Origin: Polynucleobacter sp. JS-JIR-5-A7
Lineage (GTDB): Bacteria > Pseudomonadota > Gammaproteobacteria > Burkholderiales > Burkholderiaceae
NCBI RefSeq assembly: GCF_018687935.1
Contig: NZ_CP061308.1
Span: 366,048 to 430,047 of the forward strand
Length of the DNA: 64,000 bases
Direction of reading: 5' to 3'
Shown in pieces: positions 16,055 through 24,577 of the stretch. The notes under the pieces were generated by a model. That model saw only the letters and a list, made by a program, of their open reading frames with translations. It searched no databases and had not been told where the DNA came from. How positions within the stretch are numbered: the stretch's first letter is position 1; every line of letters starts with the position of its first letter. The position numbers and the translations under genes are program-made.

Positions 16055-17935
16055 TCAACCTCCGTAGAGGAACTTCGGTAGCCACAATGTCATACCTGGC
16101 CAGATGTACATGAAGACCATACAGGCAATCACAATGAACATGTAAGGCATCATGCCTGCAAAAATCTGATTGAGTGTGACGCCTGGCGGCGATACCCCCT
16201 TGAGATAGAAGGCAGACATCGCAACCGGTGGTGACAAGAATGCTGCTTGCAAGTTCACAAATACCAAGGTTCCCCACAAGAGCGGATCGATGTTGAAGTG
16301 AGCTAACAAAGGCAAGAAGATCGGCACGAAAATAACAATAATTTCAGTCCACTCTAAAGGCCATCCTAGGAAGAAGATGATCGCTTGAGAGAGCAGCATG
16401 AACTGAATAGGTGTCAGATCTAACATGAGCACCCATTTTTCAATGATCGATTGACCGCCCAAAATCGTAAACACAGCCGAGAAGAGTGCTGAACCTACGA
16501 ACAACCAGCACACCATCGATGTTGTTTTAGCTGTCAAGAAAACGGCTTGCTTAGTGCGCTCAAAGTCTAGGGTGCCCGCTTGTAGTGCCAGAATGAAAGC
16601 ACCCAATGCGCCCACTGCAGCAGACTCAGTTGCGGTAGTAATGCCGAGCAGGATGACGGCCAAGACTAAGAGAGTCAGCACGCCTAGAGGCATGACAGAC
16701 TCAATCAATAGTTTGAGGATTTCAAACTGCTCTTCATCTAACTTAATGTAGTAGTAAATGAGTAGCAAGCCGAAGAGGATGCAGGTCAAGCCAAAATACA
16801 GCTCGAAGTTTTCTGGTGGTCCAGTATCAGCTTCTGCCACGGCGCCAGCTTCAATAGGATCATCTCCAGAGGCAGCATCGAGAGCAACCAAAGGTGCATC
16901 TTCTTCAACCTCTTTGGATTTACTGTTGTTATTGGAGGTGGCATCAATGGCTACTAGAGTCTCTTCAACCGGCTCTGCAGCGCTTGTAGAGGCTTTGGCG
17001 ACTTGAGTTGCTACTGGCACGTTCAAGGCATCTTTTGCAGATTGCTGATGAATCATGACGTACCACCACACTCCCCACATAGTCACTGCAACCAAGATTA
17101 ATGGAGTTAATGCAGCCAATACATTTTTGAATATTTTGCCAAAAGACAACTTTGCGTCAACCGGCGCATTCAATAGTTTTGCTGGCGAGAACAAAGCTTT
17201 AAATGTGGCAAGCAGCATATTGCTTGCATAGTTCTCACGCAGGAAACGAATCGTCGGTGGAATTGGAACGATGAGTTGCTCTGGGGGTAGCTTCGGTGCG
17301 ACTTTGGGGTTAATTAAAGCCCAACCAATGATGTACACCAAATATAAGAATGCCAGGAAGAAGCCTGGCACCATCGCCGCAGCATAGAGCTTAACGACAG
17401 ATTGGCCTGCAACAGCCGCATACACAATGATCATTACTGAAGGCGGGATCAAAATACCTAGGGTGCCTCCTGCAGTAATAACGCCAGCAGCAAGCCGCGT
17501 ATCGTAGCCTGCATTGAGCATAGGCTTCATGGCAATCACACCCATGAGAACAACTACGGCGCCAACGAGACCGCTTGCGATACCCCAGAAAGTACAAACA
17601 ATCAGAGTAGCTACAGCCAATGAGGCTGGCACACGACGAAATGCGAGCTGAATACTGTAGAACATCTTATCTACCAGCGCCCCTCGTTCCATCACATAGC
17701 CCATTAATACAAAGAGCGGAATGGATAGCAGGACATCATTCGTCATACCCCCAAAAGTTCTTTGCACCATGAGAGTAAACACTTTGTTTGCAGCCCAGCT
17801 TTGTGAGGGATCATAAAACGCTGCAAAACCAAACATCATGCCTAAGCCCATCAGGGTAAAGGCGGTTGGGAAGCCCAGCATGATTACAACAATAATCAAG
17901 CCGAGCATGGCTAAGCCAAGAATTGGATCACTCAT
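16055..17935 (-). CDS. dctM: TRAP transporter large permease (DctM/FcbT3 type) with an acidic insertion
   Basis: This 626-residue polytopic membrane protein is the ion-coupled permease of a TRAP system. Family blocks include GFPTAFTLMGLGMMFG, LLSIPLFVLMGYVMERGA, GTLGILIPPSVMIIVYA and LGWPLEWTEIIVIFVP. It is about 200 residues longer than a standard DctM. Much of the extra length is a hydrophilic acidic stretch encoded around 16805-17020, with a loose internal repeat (LVAIDATS and LVALDAAS), lying between membrane segments. Long DctM proteins are known in the mannitol/chloroaromatic-type TRAP group. The start overlaps the dctQ stop by 8 bases. No substrate is assigned. Confidence 0.93.
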   Translation of the reverse strand: MSDPILGLAMLGLIIVVIMLGFPTAFTLMGLGMMFGFAAFYDPSQSWAANKVFTLMVQRTFGGMTNDVLLSIPLFVLMGYVMERGALVDKMFYSIQLAFRRVPASLAVATLIVCTFWGIASGLVGAVVVLMGVIAMKPMLNAGYDTRLAAGVITAGGTLGILIPPSVMIIVYAAVAGQSVVKLYAAAMVPGFFLAFLYLVYIIGWALINPKVAPKLPPEQLIVPIPPTIRFLRENYASNMLLATFKALFSPAKLLNAPVDAKLSFGKIFKNVLAALTPLILVAVTMWGVWWYVMIHQQSAKDALNVPVATQVAKASTSAAEPVEETLVAIDATSNNNSKSKEVEEDAPLVALDAASGDDPIEAGAVAEADTGPPENFELYFGLTCILFGLLLIYYYIKLDEEQFEILKLLIESVMPLGVLTLLVLAVILLGITTATESAAVGALGAFILALQAGTLDFERTKQAVFLTAKTTSMVCWLFVGSALFSAVFTILGGQSIIEKWVLMLDLTPIQFMLLSQAIIFFLGWPLEWTEIIVIFVPIFLPLLAHFNIDPLLWGTLVFVNLQAAFLSPPVAMSAFYLKGVSPPGVTLNQIFAGMMPYMFIVIACMVFMYIWPGMTLWLPKFLYGG

Positions 17936-18596
17936 GATTTATCTCTTTAGTTTGACCAATGCGATGGTGTGCTGCTTCATCGATATTTTTGGCATTTTTG
18001 ATTGCGAGTTGACGGGCTTCTTCATCAACGTGAGTGGAAGAAGCTAACTGCTGTTCAATCACATCGATTTCTTCTGCATCTTTTAAGCGGGCTGGCCATT
18101 CGCCTGTCTTGAGGCAAAGAATGCAACGCATAATTTCAACCACACCTTGCAAGAGCACAAATGCGCCTGCAATCGGAATGATGGTTTTAAATGGATAGAG
18201 GGGCGGACCATTAGCAATTTGAGTCGTGTGTTCGCCGATGCGCCAAGATTCTGCTGCATAGGTGTAGCCTGCATAAACCAAAGCGGCAATACCAGGCAGG
18301 AAAAAAGTAATGTACAAAATTAAATCTAGAGTTGCTTGTGTGCGGGGTTTCATGGAGCCATAAAGGAAGTCGCCACGAACGTGTCCGTTTTGTGCCAAGG
18401 TATAGGCGCCACACAGCATAAACAGAGTGCCGTATGCCATGACAGATAGCTCACCAATCCATGCCGATGGGGAATTAAATGCATAGCGCCGAACAACGTC
18501 TGTAAAGACCATCAGCATCAGTAGAACCACAAGCCAAGCAGCAGCTTTGCCTACAAAAGTGCTGATTTCATCTACTCTTAGCATGAATTTATCCAT
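17928..18596 (-). CDS. dctQ: TRAP transporter small permease (DctQ/FcbT2 type)
   Basis: This 222-residue protein has four hydrophobic segments and the DctQ blocks VFTDVVRRYAFNSPSAWIGE and MLCGAYTLAQNGHVRGD. It pairs with the large permease to form the membrane part of the transporter. The C-terminal 40 residues form a charged cytoplasmic tail (LKDAEEIDVIEQQL). It overlaps dctM by 8 bases. A hairpin with a T run lies between dctP and this gene. Confidence 0.93.
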   Translation of the reverse strand: MDKFMLRVDEISTFVGKAAAWLVVLLMLMVFTDVVRRYAFNSPSAWIGELSVMAYGTLFMLCGAYTLAQNGHVRGDFLYGSMKPRTQATLDLILYITFFLPGIAALVYAGYTYAAESWRIGEHTTQIANGPPLYPFKTIIPIAGAFVLLQGVVEIMRCILCLKTGEWPARLKDAEEIDVIEQQLASSTHVDEEARQLAIKNAKNIDEAAHHRIGQTKEINHE

Positions 18597-18640
18597 GAAA
18601 TACTCTCCTAAAACAACTATTTATTTCTCTGGGGAAATAT

Positions 18641-18668
18641 AAAAAACCGGACGGGGGTACCGTCCGGT
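18641..18668 (-). terminator. Intercistronic hairpin/attenuator between dctP and dctQ
   Basis: On the minus strand ACCGGACGG (18668-18660) pairs perfectly with CCGTCCGGT (18654-18646) around a 5-base loop. Six T follow (18646-18641, the first one being the last base of the stem). It lies after dctP and before dctQ and dctM. It would reduce read-through so that the binding protein is made in excess over the permease, a common arrangement in binding-protein transport operons. Confidence 0.75.
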
Positions 18669-18701
18669 CAGATACTCTTAAAACGCTATTATAAAGGCAA
18701 A

Positions 18702-19817
18702 TTAAGCCTTGAAGTAATGGTCGTAGGCGATCTTCATATCAACGTTTACAAGCAAATCCCAGCGAACTGCGCGTTGGGCAAAGGCTTTTTGTGAATCTAG
18801 TACCTTCTTGAACATTGGGAGTTCAGCAGCCTTTTTCGCAATAATCTTGTCCCAAGCATTCAACTGGGCCACCAAAATAGACTTCGGCGTAGCGTAGAAC
18901 TTCACTTTGTCTTTGGTTTGTAGCTCAGCGAAGTCTTTGGAATAGCGATCGATTGCTTTCCAGGACATATCAGCAGAAGCTGCCTGAGTGCCATAGGTAA
19001 GGATGGCTTGAAGATCAGCAGGCAAGGAGTTGAATTTCTTCTTATTGAAGATAATTTCAAATTGCTCTGAAGATTGGTGGAAGCTTTGGAGCATGTTGAT
19101 CTTAGATACGTCTGGGAAGCCGAGGATACGGTCTGAAGACGCGTTATTAAACTCAGCTGCATCGAGAACGCCGCGATCCATCGCTGGAATAATCTCGCCG
19201 CCAGGCAAGGCCTGAACTGATGCACCCATATCGGTGAAGATCTCAATCGACAAGCCAACAGTACGGTATTTCAAGCCCTTCAAATCATCCGTTTTAGCGA
19301 TTGGCTTTTTAAACCAGCCTAATGGCTGAGTTGGCATTGGACCATAAGGGAAGGAAACGACGTCGAGCTTAAGGTCGCTATAGATCTCATTGAGCAATTG
19401 CTGACCACCACCATATTGGTTCCAAGATAGCAATGTATTGGCATCCATACCAAAAGCAGGACCAGATCCCCATAGTGCTAGTGCTGGGCTTTTGCCGTAC
19501 CAGTAAGCCAAAACGCCATGGCCGCCATCCAGTGTTCCACTAGATACAGCGTCCAACATATCGAAGGCCTTTACTACTGAACCAGCTGGTAGCACTTCAA
19601 TTTTGAGGCGACCACCTGACATTGCATTCACTTTAGTAGCGTAGTCATTGGCGTACTCATGGAAAATATCTTTTGCTGGCCAGGTAGATTGAAAGCGCAA
19701 GTTCACAGTTTGCGCAGAAGAAATCATTGGGAAAGCCATTGCAGCTGCGCCGGCACTGCCAACGGCTGCGTTCTTTAAGAACTTACGACGTGGGCTGTTG
19801 TTGGTTGTTTCAGACAT
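18702..19817 (-). CDS. dctP: TRAP transporter substrate-binding protein (TakP/FcbT1 type)
   Basis: This 371-residue periplasmic binding protein begins with a twin-arginine-type signal (SPRRKFLKNAAVG, hydrophobic stretch, cleavage near SSAQ). The mature blocks RFQSTWPAKDIFHEYANDYA, AFDMLDAVSSGTLDGGHG and LKYRTVGLSIEIFTDMGA resemble TakP and the mannitol/chloroaromatic group of DctP proteins. These bind 2-oxo- or 2-hydroxy-acids through a conserved Arg (here in LKYRTVG). It is the first gene of dctP-dctQ-dctM and is divergent from a 2-hydroxyacid dehydrogenase, so a 2-oxo/hydroxy acid ligand is a reasonable inference. Confidence 0.92.
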   Translation of the reverse strand: MSETTNNSPRRKFLKNAAVGSAGAAAMAFPMISSAQTVNLRFQSTWPAKDIFHEYANDYATKVNAMSGGRLKIEVLPAGSVVKAFDMLDAVSSGTLDGGHGVLAYWYGKSPALALWGSGPAFGMDANTLLSWNQYGGGQQLLNEIYSDLKLDVVSFPYGPMPTQPLGWFKKPIAKTDDLKGLKYRTVGLSIEIFTDMGASVQALPGGEIIPAMDRGVLDAAEFNNASSDRILGFPDVSKINMLQSFHQSSEQFEIIFNKKKFNSLPADLQAILTYGTQAASADMSWKAIDRYSKDFAELQTKDKVKFYATPKSILVAQLNAWDKIIAKKAAELPMFKKVLDSQKAFAQRAVRWDLLVNVDMKIAYDHYFKA

Positions 19818-19926
19818 CTGTATCTCCTATGGTTGTTGCTTTTAATAAATTACGGCTGAGTAAAACAAAATCTTACTAAGATTAATCGAATTCGCTAGCT
19901 AGGGGGTTGAGGGTTTCCCCTTGTTG

Positions 19927-19967
19927 CTCAGGGTTTTTATTGTGCATTGCAATAATAAAACCCTGAG
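19927..19967. repeat. Inverted repeat in the divergent dctP / hydroxyacid dehydrogenase intergenic region
   Basis: CTCAGGGTTTT (19927-19937) and AAAACCCTGAG (19957-19967) are perfect 11-base complements; the bases between them are partly complementary too. No gene ends here on either strand, so a terminator role is unlikely. A shared operator for the two divergent units or a 5' leader hairpin of dctP is possible. The remainder of the 234-base gap shows no other structure I can support. Confidence 0.55.
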
Positions 19968-20051
19968 CTGAGATTGCGAGGGTCATGGCACTACCCTAGG
20001 TAAACTACCGCTGATGCAAAAAGCAATTGATCGATTAATAAAAGGGTATTC

Positions 20052-21038
20052 ATGAGCAATAAACCAAAAGTTTTGGTAGCGAGAGCAATATTTCCGGATT
20101 TACTGGCAAAGTTAGAGGAATCCTTTGAGGTTCGCTCCAACCAGGCAGATCAAGTACTCACGCCAGAAGAGCTCCAGAAAGAACTCGAGAGTGTTGCTGG
20201 TGCATTAGTGACTGGAAGTGAGCGTATTGATGCTGCGGCTTTGGCTCACGCTAAAAATTTGAAGATCGTTGCCAATATCTCCGTTGGCTATAACAATTTT
20301 GATGTGCCGGCAATTACTGCGGCTGGTGTAATGGCTACTAATACGCCCGATGTGTTGACCGATACCACTGCTGATTTTGGTTTTGCCTTATTGATGGCAA
20401 CCGCCAGACGGATTACTGAATCTGAACATTGGGTGCGCGGAGGCTATTGGGATAAATGGTCGATTGTGCATAACCCTTTGGGTATGGATTTGCATCACAG
20501 CACGATCGGCATTATTGGAATGGGCCGAATTGGTCAGGGGATTGCCAAGCGCGCACTCGGTTTTGGGATGAAGGTCATCTATCACAATCGCAATCGTTTA
20601 TCTGAGGTTGACGAAAAAGCCTGCGGCGCGAGCTATGTATCTAAAGAGGAATTACTGTGTACTGCCGATCACGTTGTTTTGGTTTTACCTTACACGCCAG
20701 AGAATCATCACACTATCGGTGCGAAAGAAATTGCACTCATGAAACCTACGGCAACCCTTGTCAATATTGCTCGGGGTGGAATTGTGGATGATATGGCTTT
20801 AGCTCAAGCACTTAAAGACAAAAAGATTTTTGCTGCCGGCTTAGATGTATTCGAAGGTGAGCCGAAGGTCAATCCTGAGTTATTGAAATTAAGTAACGTA
20901 GTGTTAGCCCCGCACATTGCGAGTGCGACTGAAAAAACGCGTAGAGCAATGATCGATTTGGCGGTTGAGAATTTGCGTGCAGCACTCGCTGGTAAGAAAC
21001 CACCTAGCCTAATTAATACCGAGGCTTTTAAAGGGTAG
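20052..21038 (+). CDS. D-isomer specific 2-hydroxyacid dehydrogenase (glyoxylate/hydroxypyruvate reductase, GhrB-like)
   Basis: This 328-residue protein has the Rossmann motif GIIGMGRIGQGIAKRALGFG. Catalytic residues are Arg in VNIARGGIVDD, Glu in DVFEGEP, and His in APHIASATEKTR, the order typical of GhrB/D-glycerate dehydrogenases. It should reduce glyoxylate or hydroxypyruvate, or oxidise D-glycerate. It is divergent from the TRAP operon, which may import a related acid. It is monocistronic, with a strong terminator just downstream. Confidence 0.9.
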   Translation: MSNKPKVLVARAIFPDLLAKLEESFEVRSNQADQVLTPEELQKELESVAGALVTGSERIDAAALAHAKNLKIVANISVGYNNFDVPAITAAGVMATNTPDVLTDTTADFGFALLMATARRITESEHWVRGGYWDKWSIVHNPLGMDLHHSTIGIIGMGRIGQGIAKRALGFGMKVIYHNRNRLSEVDEKACGASYVSKEELLCTADHVVLVLPYTPENHHTIGAKEIALMKPTATLVNIARGGIVDDMALAQALKDKKIFAAGLDVFEGEPKVNPELLKLSNVVLAPHIASATEKTRRAMIDLAVENLRAALAGKKPPSLINTEAFKG

Positions 21039-21076
21039 CTAGGAAAGATGTTCTTAAAGAGCAATAAGTAGAAAGT

Positions 21077-21105
21077 AAAAAAGCCGAGAAATTCTCGGCT
21101 TTTTA
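21077..21105. terminator. Bidirectional terminator after the 2-hydroxyacid dehydrogenase
   Basis: AAAAAGCCGAGA (21078-21089) pairs with TCTCGGCTTTTT (21093-21104), giving a G/C-rich stem with T and A runs on either side. It also serves the convergent molybdenum cofactor operon. Confidence 0.88.
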
Positions 21106-21125
21106 TTTGAGTATGCTGGCCTCAA

Positions 21126-21419
21126 TTACTCTGCGTCAACCTCTTCTGGAAGATCGCGCAAAGCTAATTCAATACCGCCAAATTTTCCAGCCACCCAGTT
21201 GTAGACTTTGCAGGCAATCCACAGTAAACCAAATCCAAGAAGTGCATTGAGAATCAAGGCAGATAGCACGGTAAATCCAGGAATCGCGCCATCACGAATG
21301 AAGGCTACAAATAAAGCTAATAAGACGATGGGCACAGAGAAGCATAAGTAAACTAAGACCAAAGTTTTAGCGGTATGAGTTGGATCTAGGAAGACAAGTT
21401 CTTTTTTGGTTAGTTTCAT
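21126..21419 (-). CDS. Small membrane protein of unknown function
   Basis: This 97-residue protein has two hydrophobic segments at about 20-41 (LVLVYLCFSVPIVLLALFVA) and 48-70 (FTVLSALILNALLGFGLLWI). Short charged ends flank them, including an acidic C-terminus (LPEEVDAE). I do not recognise the family. It begins 12 bases after the moeA stop and is the last gene of the moaA-mobA-moeA operon. The link to molybdenum cofactor synthesis is positional only. Confidence 0.7.
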   Translation of the reverse strand: MKLTKKELVFLDPTHTAKTLVLVYLCFSVPIVLLALFVAFIRDGAIPGFTVLSALILNALLGFGLLWIACKVYNWVAGKFGGIELALRDLPEEVDAE

Positions 21420-21431
21420 GATGACGCAATC

Positions 21432-22745
21432 TTAAAGCAGTCCATCGAAAAGCGCTATATCAACCCAGTCACCCGCAGCAATATTTCCTTGGTCGTGACC
21501 AAGGATGACAAAGCAGTTTGCCTCACTCATGGAGCGCAAAATTCCTGCCCCTTGGCTGCCCGTCAGCCTCACACTGGGTTTGCCTTCAGCATTGCGCCCC
21601 AAGATGGCGCGTTGAAATTCTGTGCGACCGGGTTTCTTACGAATGGCTGTTTCAGTCACGGCTTGCACTAGTGGCGGTTCAGTTTGACTGGCGCCATTGA
21701 GTTGCAAGAGGGCGCTTCGGACAAATTGATAGAAGGTCACCATCACCGCCACTGGGTTGCCTGGAAGACCAAAGAAGAGGGTCTTGCGGGCGCTAGATGT
21801 TCCAGGAATGGGCTTGAGGATTCCGAAAGCCATGGGACGACCAGGGCGCATCGCAATTTTCCAGAAACCAACGTCTCCCAACTCTTGCATAATTTGTTTA
21901 GTAAAGTCTGCCTCACCAACGGATACGCCACCAGAAGAAATCAATACATCCGCCTTGGCAGCTGCCTCAATGAAAGCTTGCTTGAGCGATGCTGGATCAT
22001 CGCGCACAATGCCACAGTCGACGATCTCTAGATCTAGGCGATTAAGTAAACCGGTCAGACTGTAGCGATTGCTGTCATAAATGCTGCCGGCAGTGAGAGA
22101 CTCCCCTAAGGAGCGTAGCTCGTCACCTGAAGACAAAATAGCCACCTTTAATTTGCGTCGTACTTTAAGGGTGGCAATACCCAGCGATGCTGCTAAACCT
22201 AAATCGGAGGGGCGCAATAATCGACCAGCAGTAATAGCCGCTTTACCTTTTTGTAAATCTTCTCCGCGTAAGCGACGGTTCTCGCCTGCCTTGAGTTGAT
22301 CTGATTTGAAACTAATAGATTCATGATTAGTGGCGGTGAACTCTTGGGGTATCACGGTGTCACAAGCAGCAGGCATCACCGCGCCAGTCATGATCTTGAG
22401 ACATTCGCCAGCTTGAATCTCACCCTCATAGGGCTTGCCTGCTAAGGCTGTTCCTGCAACACGCAAGCTAATTTCATCAGCGTTTGTTTTCAGACATTGG
22501 CCATTAAATGCATAACCATCCATTGCAGAGTTATCTGCGGCGGGTACATCGATTGGCGATAGTAAATCTTCTGCAAGAATCCGATTAATCGCGTGGTCTA
22601 GTGAAACCGTTTCGATGTCAGCAGGATGATGCATGGTTTGAGATTCTTGAAGCAGCTCGCTAACTAAATCAGCGATAGCCTTGCGTGCCTCATCAACGTG
22701 CAGTGATGAAGTTAGCAAAATAGGGCTATTGGGTGAGTGCTTCAT
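21432..22745 (-). CDS. moeA: Molybdopterin molybdenumtransferase
   Basis: This 437-residue MoeA inserts molybdate into adenylated molybdopterin. Characteristic blocks are SPIDVPAADNSAMDGYAF, the KIMTGAVMPAACDTVIPQE region, SSGDELRSLGESLTAGSIYD, ISSGGVSVGEADF and FFGLPGNPVAVMV. The size fits (about 410 in E. coli). It overlaps mobA by 4 bases (ATGA). In this window its product could serve MsrP and the IorAB enzyme. Confidence 0.97.
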   Translation of the reverse strand: MKHSPNSPILLTSSLHVDEARKAIADLVSELLQESQTMHHPADIETVSLDHAINRILAEDLLSPIDVPAADNSAMDGYAFNGQCLKTNADEISLRVAGTALAGKPYEGEIQAGECLKIMTGAVMPAACDTVIPQEFTATNHESISFKSDQLKAGENRRLRGEDLQKGKAAITAGRLLRPSDLGLAASLGIATLKVRRKLKVAILSSGDELRSLGESLTAGSIYDSNRYSLTGLLNRLDLEIVDCGIVRDDPASLKQAFIEAAAKADVLISSGGVSVGEADFTKQIMQELGDVGFWKIAMRPGRPMAFGILKPIPGTSSARKTLFFGLPGNPVAVMVTFYQFVRSALLQLNGASQTEPPLVQAVTETAIRKKPGRTEFQRAILGRNAEGKPSVRLTGSQGAGILRSMSEANCFVILGHDQGNIAAGDWVDIALFDGLL

Positions 22746-23347
22746 GCAGACGCTGCTTCTAAGGATTGCAATTCTTCCGGTGTGTTGATATTGGCAAATG
22801 CTCGGGCATCGTCAAAAATCACAGTGCTACTTTTTAATTCTTTAAACCAGCGATCAATCTTGAGATCACCTTTCTGTAGAAAAGAATCTAATGAATCTAG
22901 TAAGTCAGTACGCATCAGGCAGAAAACAGGCTGCGCCCAGACTTTGCCATCTGCCTCTTGACTAGAGGCATAGACCAATTGATAGTCACCCCGCTCTAAT
23001 TCAGTAGCAAGTTTTGCAGCGAGATCAGTTGGCAGTAGCGGTGAATCACATGGGCTAGTCATGAGATAAGGTGTTGTGCAAGCCTTCAATCCAACCGAGA
23101 AACCTGCCAAAGGCCCTGAGAAATTAGGCGTTTCATCCATGATGACGGGGTAGCCATAGCCAGCGTATTTGGTGATATTTCGATTGGCATTAATCAGCAT
23201 TGAGCCCACTTGTGGCTTGAGTCTGGTGAGCGTCGCTTCAATCATAGGCTTTTGATGAAAAGGAATCAGACCTTTATCGATGCCCCCCATGCGCTGAGCA
23301 CGGCCACCCGCCAGAATCAGTCCAGTAATGTGTTCTGTCAGAATCAT
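22742..23347 (-). CDS. mobA: Molybdenum cofactor guanylyltransferase
   Basis: This 201-residue nucleotidyltransferase has the N-terminal GTP-binding signature GLILAGGRAQRMGGIDKGL and a metal-binding TSPCDSPLLP. It transfers GMP to the molybdenum cofactor to give the MGD form. Neither molybdoenzyme in the window is expected to use MGD: MsrP uses the bare cofactor and xanthine-dehydrogenase types mostly use the cytosine form. Its clients are therefore probably elsewhere, unless it has relaxed specificity. It overlaps moeA by 4 bases and moaA by 1 base. Confidence 0.94.
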   Translation of the reverse strand: MILTEHITGLILAGGRAQRMGGIDKGLIPFHQKPMIEATLTRLKPQVGSMLINANRNITKYAGYGYPVIMDETPNFSGPLAGFSVGLKACTTPYLMTSPCDSPLLPTDLAAKLATELERGDYQLVYASSQEADGKVWAQPVFCLMRTDLLDSLDSFLQKGDLKIDRWFKELKSSTVIFDDARAFANINTPEELQSLEAASA

Positions 23348-24483
23348 TAGCCACCGATATAAGACATTTCGACTTTGCGATTACCAGTCGATAGCTTGGC
23401 GGTATGCGAGCCCCGAATTTCGGAGTAATGATCATCACGCGCAGACCAGGTATTCATAATGGCATTGGCGATTTCTAAATCACTTTTTCCAGAACGTAAT
23501 AAGGTTTTGAAATCAAATCCTTCATTGGCAAAAAGACAAAGATACATTTGGCCATCGGTAGAGATACGGGCACGAGTGCATTCATGACAGAAGGTTTGCG
23601 TCACACTAGAGATCACACCGATCTCACCAGAGCCATCGGCATAACGCCAGCGCTGCGCAACTTCTCCGGTGTAATTCGCCTCAATAGCTTCCAGAGGAAA
23701 TACTTCATGAATACGAGCGATCACTTCTTTAGAGGGAAGCACTTCGGCCATATTCCATCCATTAGAGCTGCCCACATCCATAAATTCAATAAAGCGCAGA
23801 ATGATGCCGCTACCTTTGAAGTGTTTGGCCATGGCAACGATCTCATGATCATTCGTTCCCTTTTTCACAACCATATTGACTTTAATGTTCTCAAAGCCAG
23901 CTTCTTGTGCGGCGTTAATGCCATCCAACACATCAGCCACTGGAAAATCAACATCGTTCATCTTTTTAAAGATCGTGTCATCCAAGCCATCAAGACTTAC
24001 CGTCAGTCTTTGTAGTCCAGCGACTTTGAGAACTGCAGCCTTCTTACGCAGGATGCTGCCGTTTGTTGTGAGAGTGAGATCTAAAGGCTTGCCCGCAGGA
24101 GTACGCACGGCTGCCAACATCTCAATGAGTACTTCTAAATTCTTGCGCAACAATGGCTCACCGCCAGTCAAGCGAATTTTCTCAACTCCAAGAGTTGAGA
24201 AAATAGTAGTGAGGCGCGTAATTTCTTCAAAGCTTAATAACTCTTGATGCGCTAAGTAAGGATAGTGTTGATCGAACACTTCCTTTGGCATGCAATACGT
24301 GCAGCGGAAGTTACAGCGATCAGTGACAGAGATGCGTAGATCACGCAAAGCACGGCCACGAGTATCTTGAGTGCGATCATGGGGCGCCAGTAATTCCCCG
24401 CCAATAGAGGGCGTCAGGCCTTTGCCTTCATCAATGCGAATAGGAATGACTTTGGACGTTGCGGGGATTGCTTTTTCAACCAT
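23347..24483 (-). CDS. moaA: GTP 3',8-cyclase (radical SAM)
   Basis: This 378-residue MoaA has the radical-SAM [4Fe-4S] motif C57-x3-C61-x2-C64 ([14 protein letters not shown]). Its second, substrate-binding cluster is in [17 protein letters not shown] and MYLCLF, and it has the conserved C-terminal Gly-Gly. It rearranges GTP into the precursor of cyclic pyranopterin. The protein carries an N-terminal extension of about 45 residues before the core, longer than E. coli MoaA (329). It is the first gene of the operon moaA-mobA-moeA. Confidence 0.96.
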   Translation of the reverse strand: MVEKAIPATSKVIPIRIDEGKGLTPSIGGELLAPHDRTQDTRGRALRDLRISVTDRCNFRCTYCMPKEVFDQHYPYLAHQELLSFEEITRLTTIFSTLGVEKIRLTGGEPLLRKNLEVLIEMLAAVRTPAGKPLDLTLTTNGSILRKKAAVLKVAGLQRLTVSLDGLDDTIFKKMNDVDFPVADVLDGINAAQEAGFENIKVNMVVKKGTNDHEIVAMAKHFKGSGIILRFIEFMDVGSSNGWNMAEVLPSKEVIARIHEVFPLEAIEANYTGEVAQRWRYADGSGEIGVISSVTQTFCHECTRARISTDGQMYLCLFANEGFDFKTLLRSGKSDLEIANAIMNTWSARDDHYSEIRGSHTAKLSTGNRKVEMSYIGG

Positions 24484-24577
24484 ATGCTGAATTATGGCTG
24501 TGAAACGGGGTTTCTGCCAAACCGCCCAATATCCTTTTGGGATACGAGGCAGTCTGGAGAAAAAGTTTTAGTAAGTC

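Noticed and set aside
23548..24247. Plus-strand open frames of 155 and 123 codons opposite moaA.
   Set aside because: They are antisense to the conserved radical-SAM gene and have no start signals.
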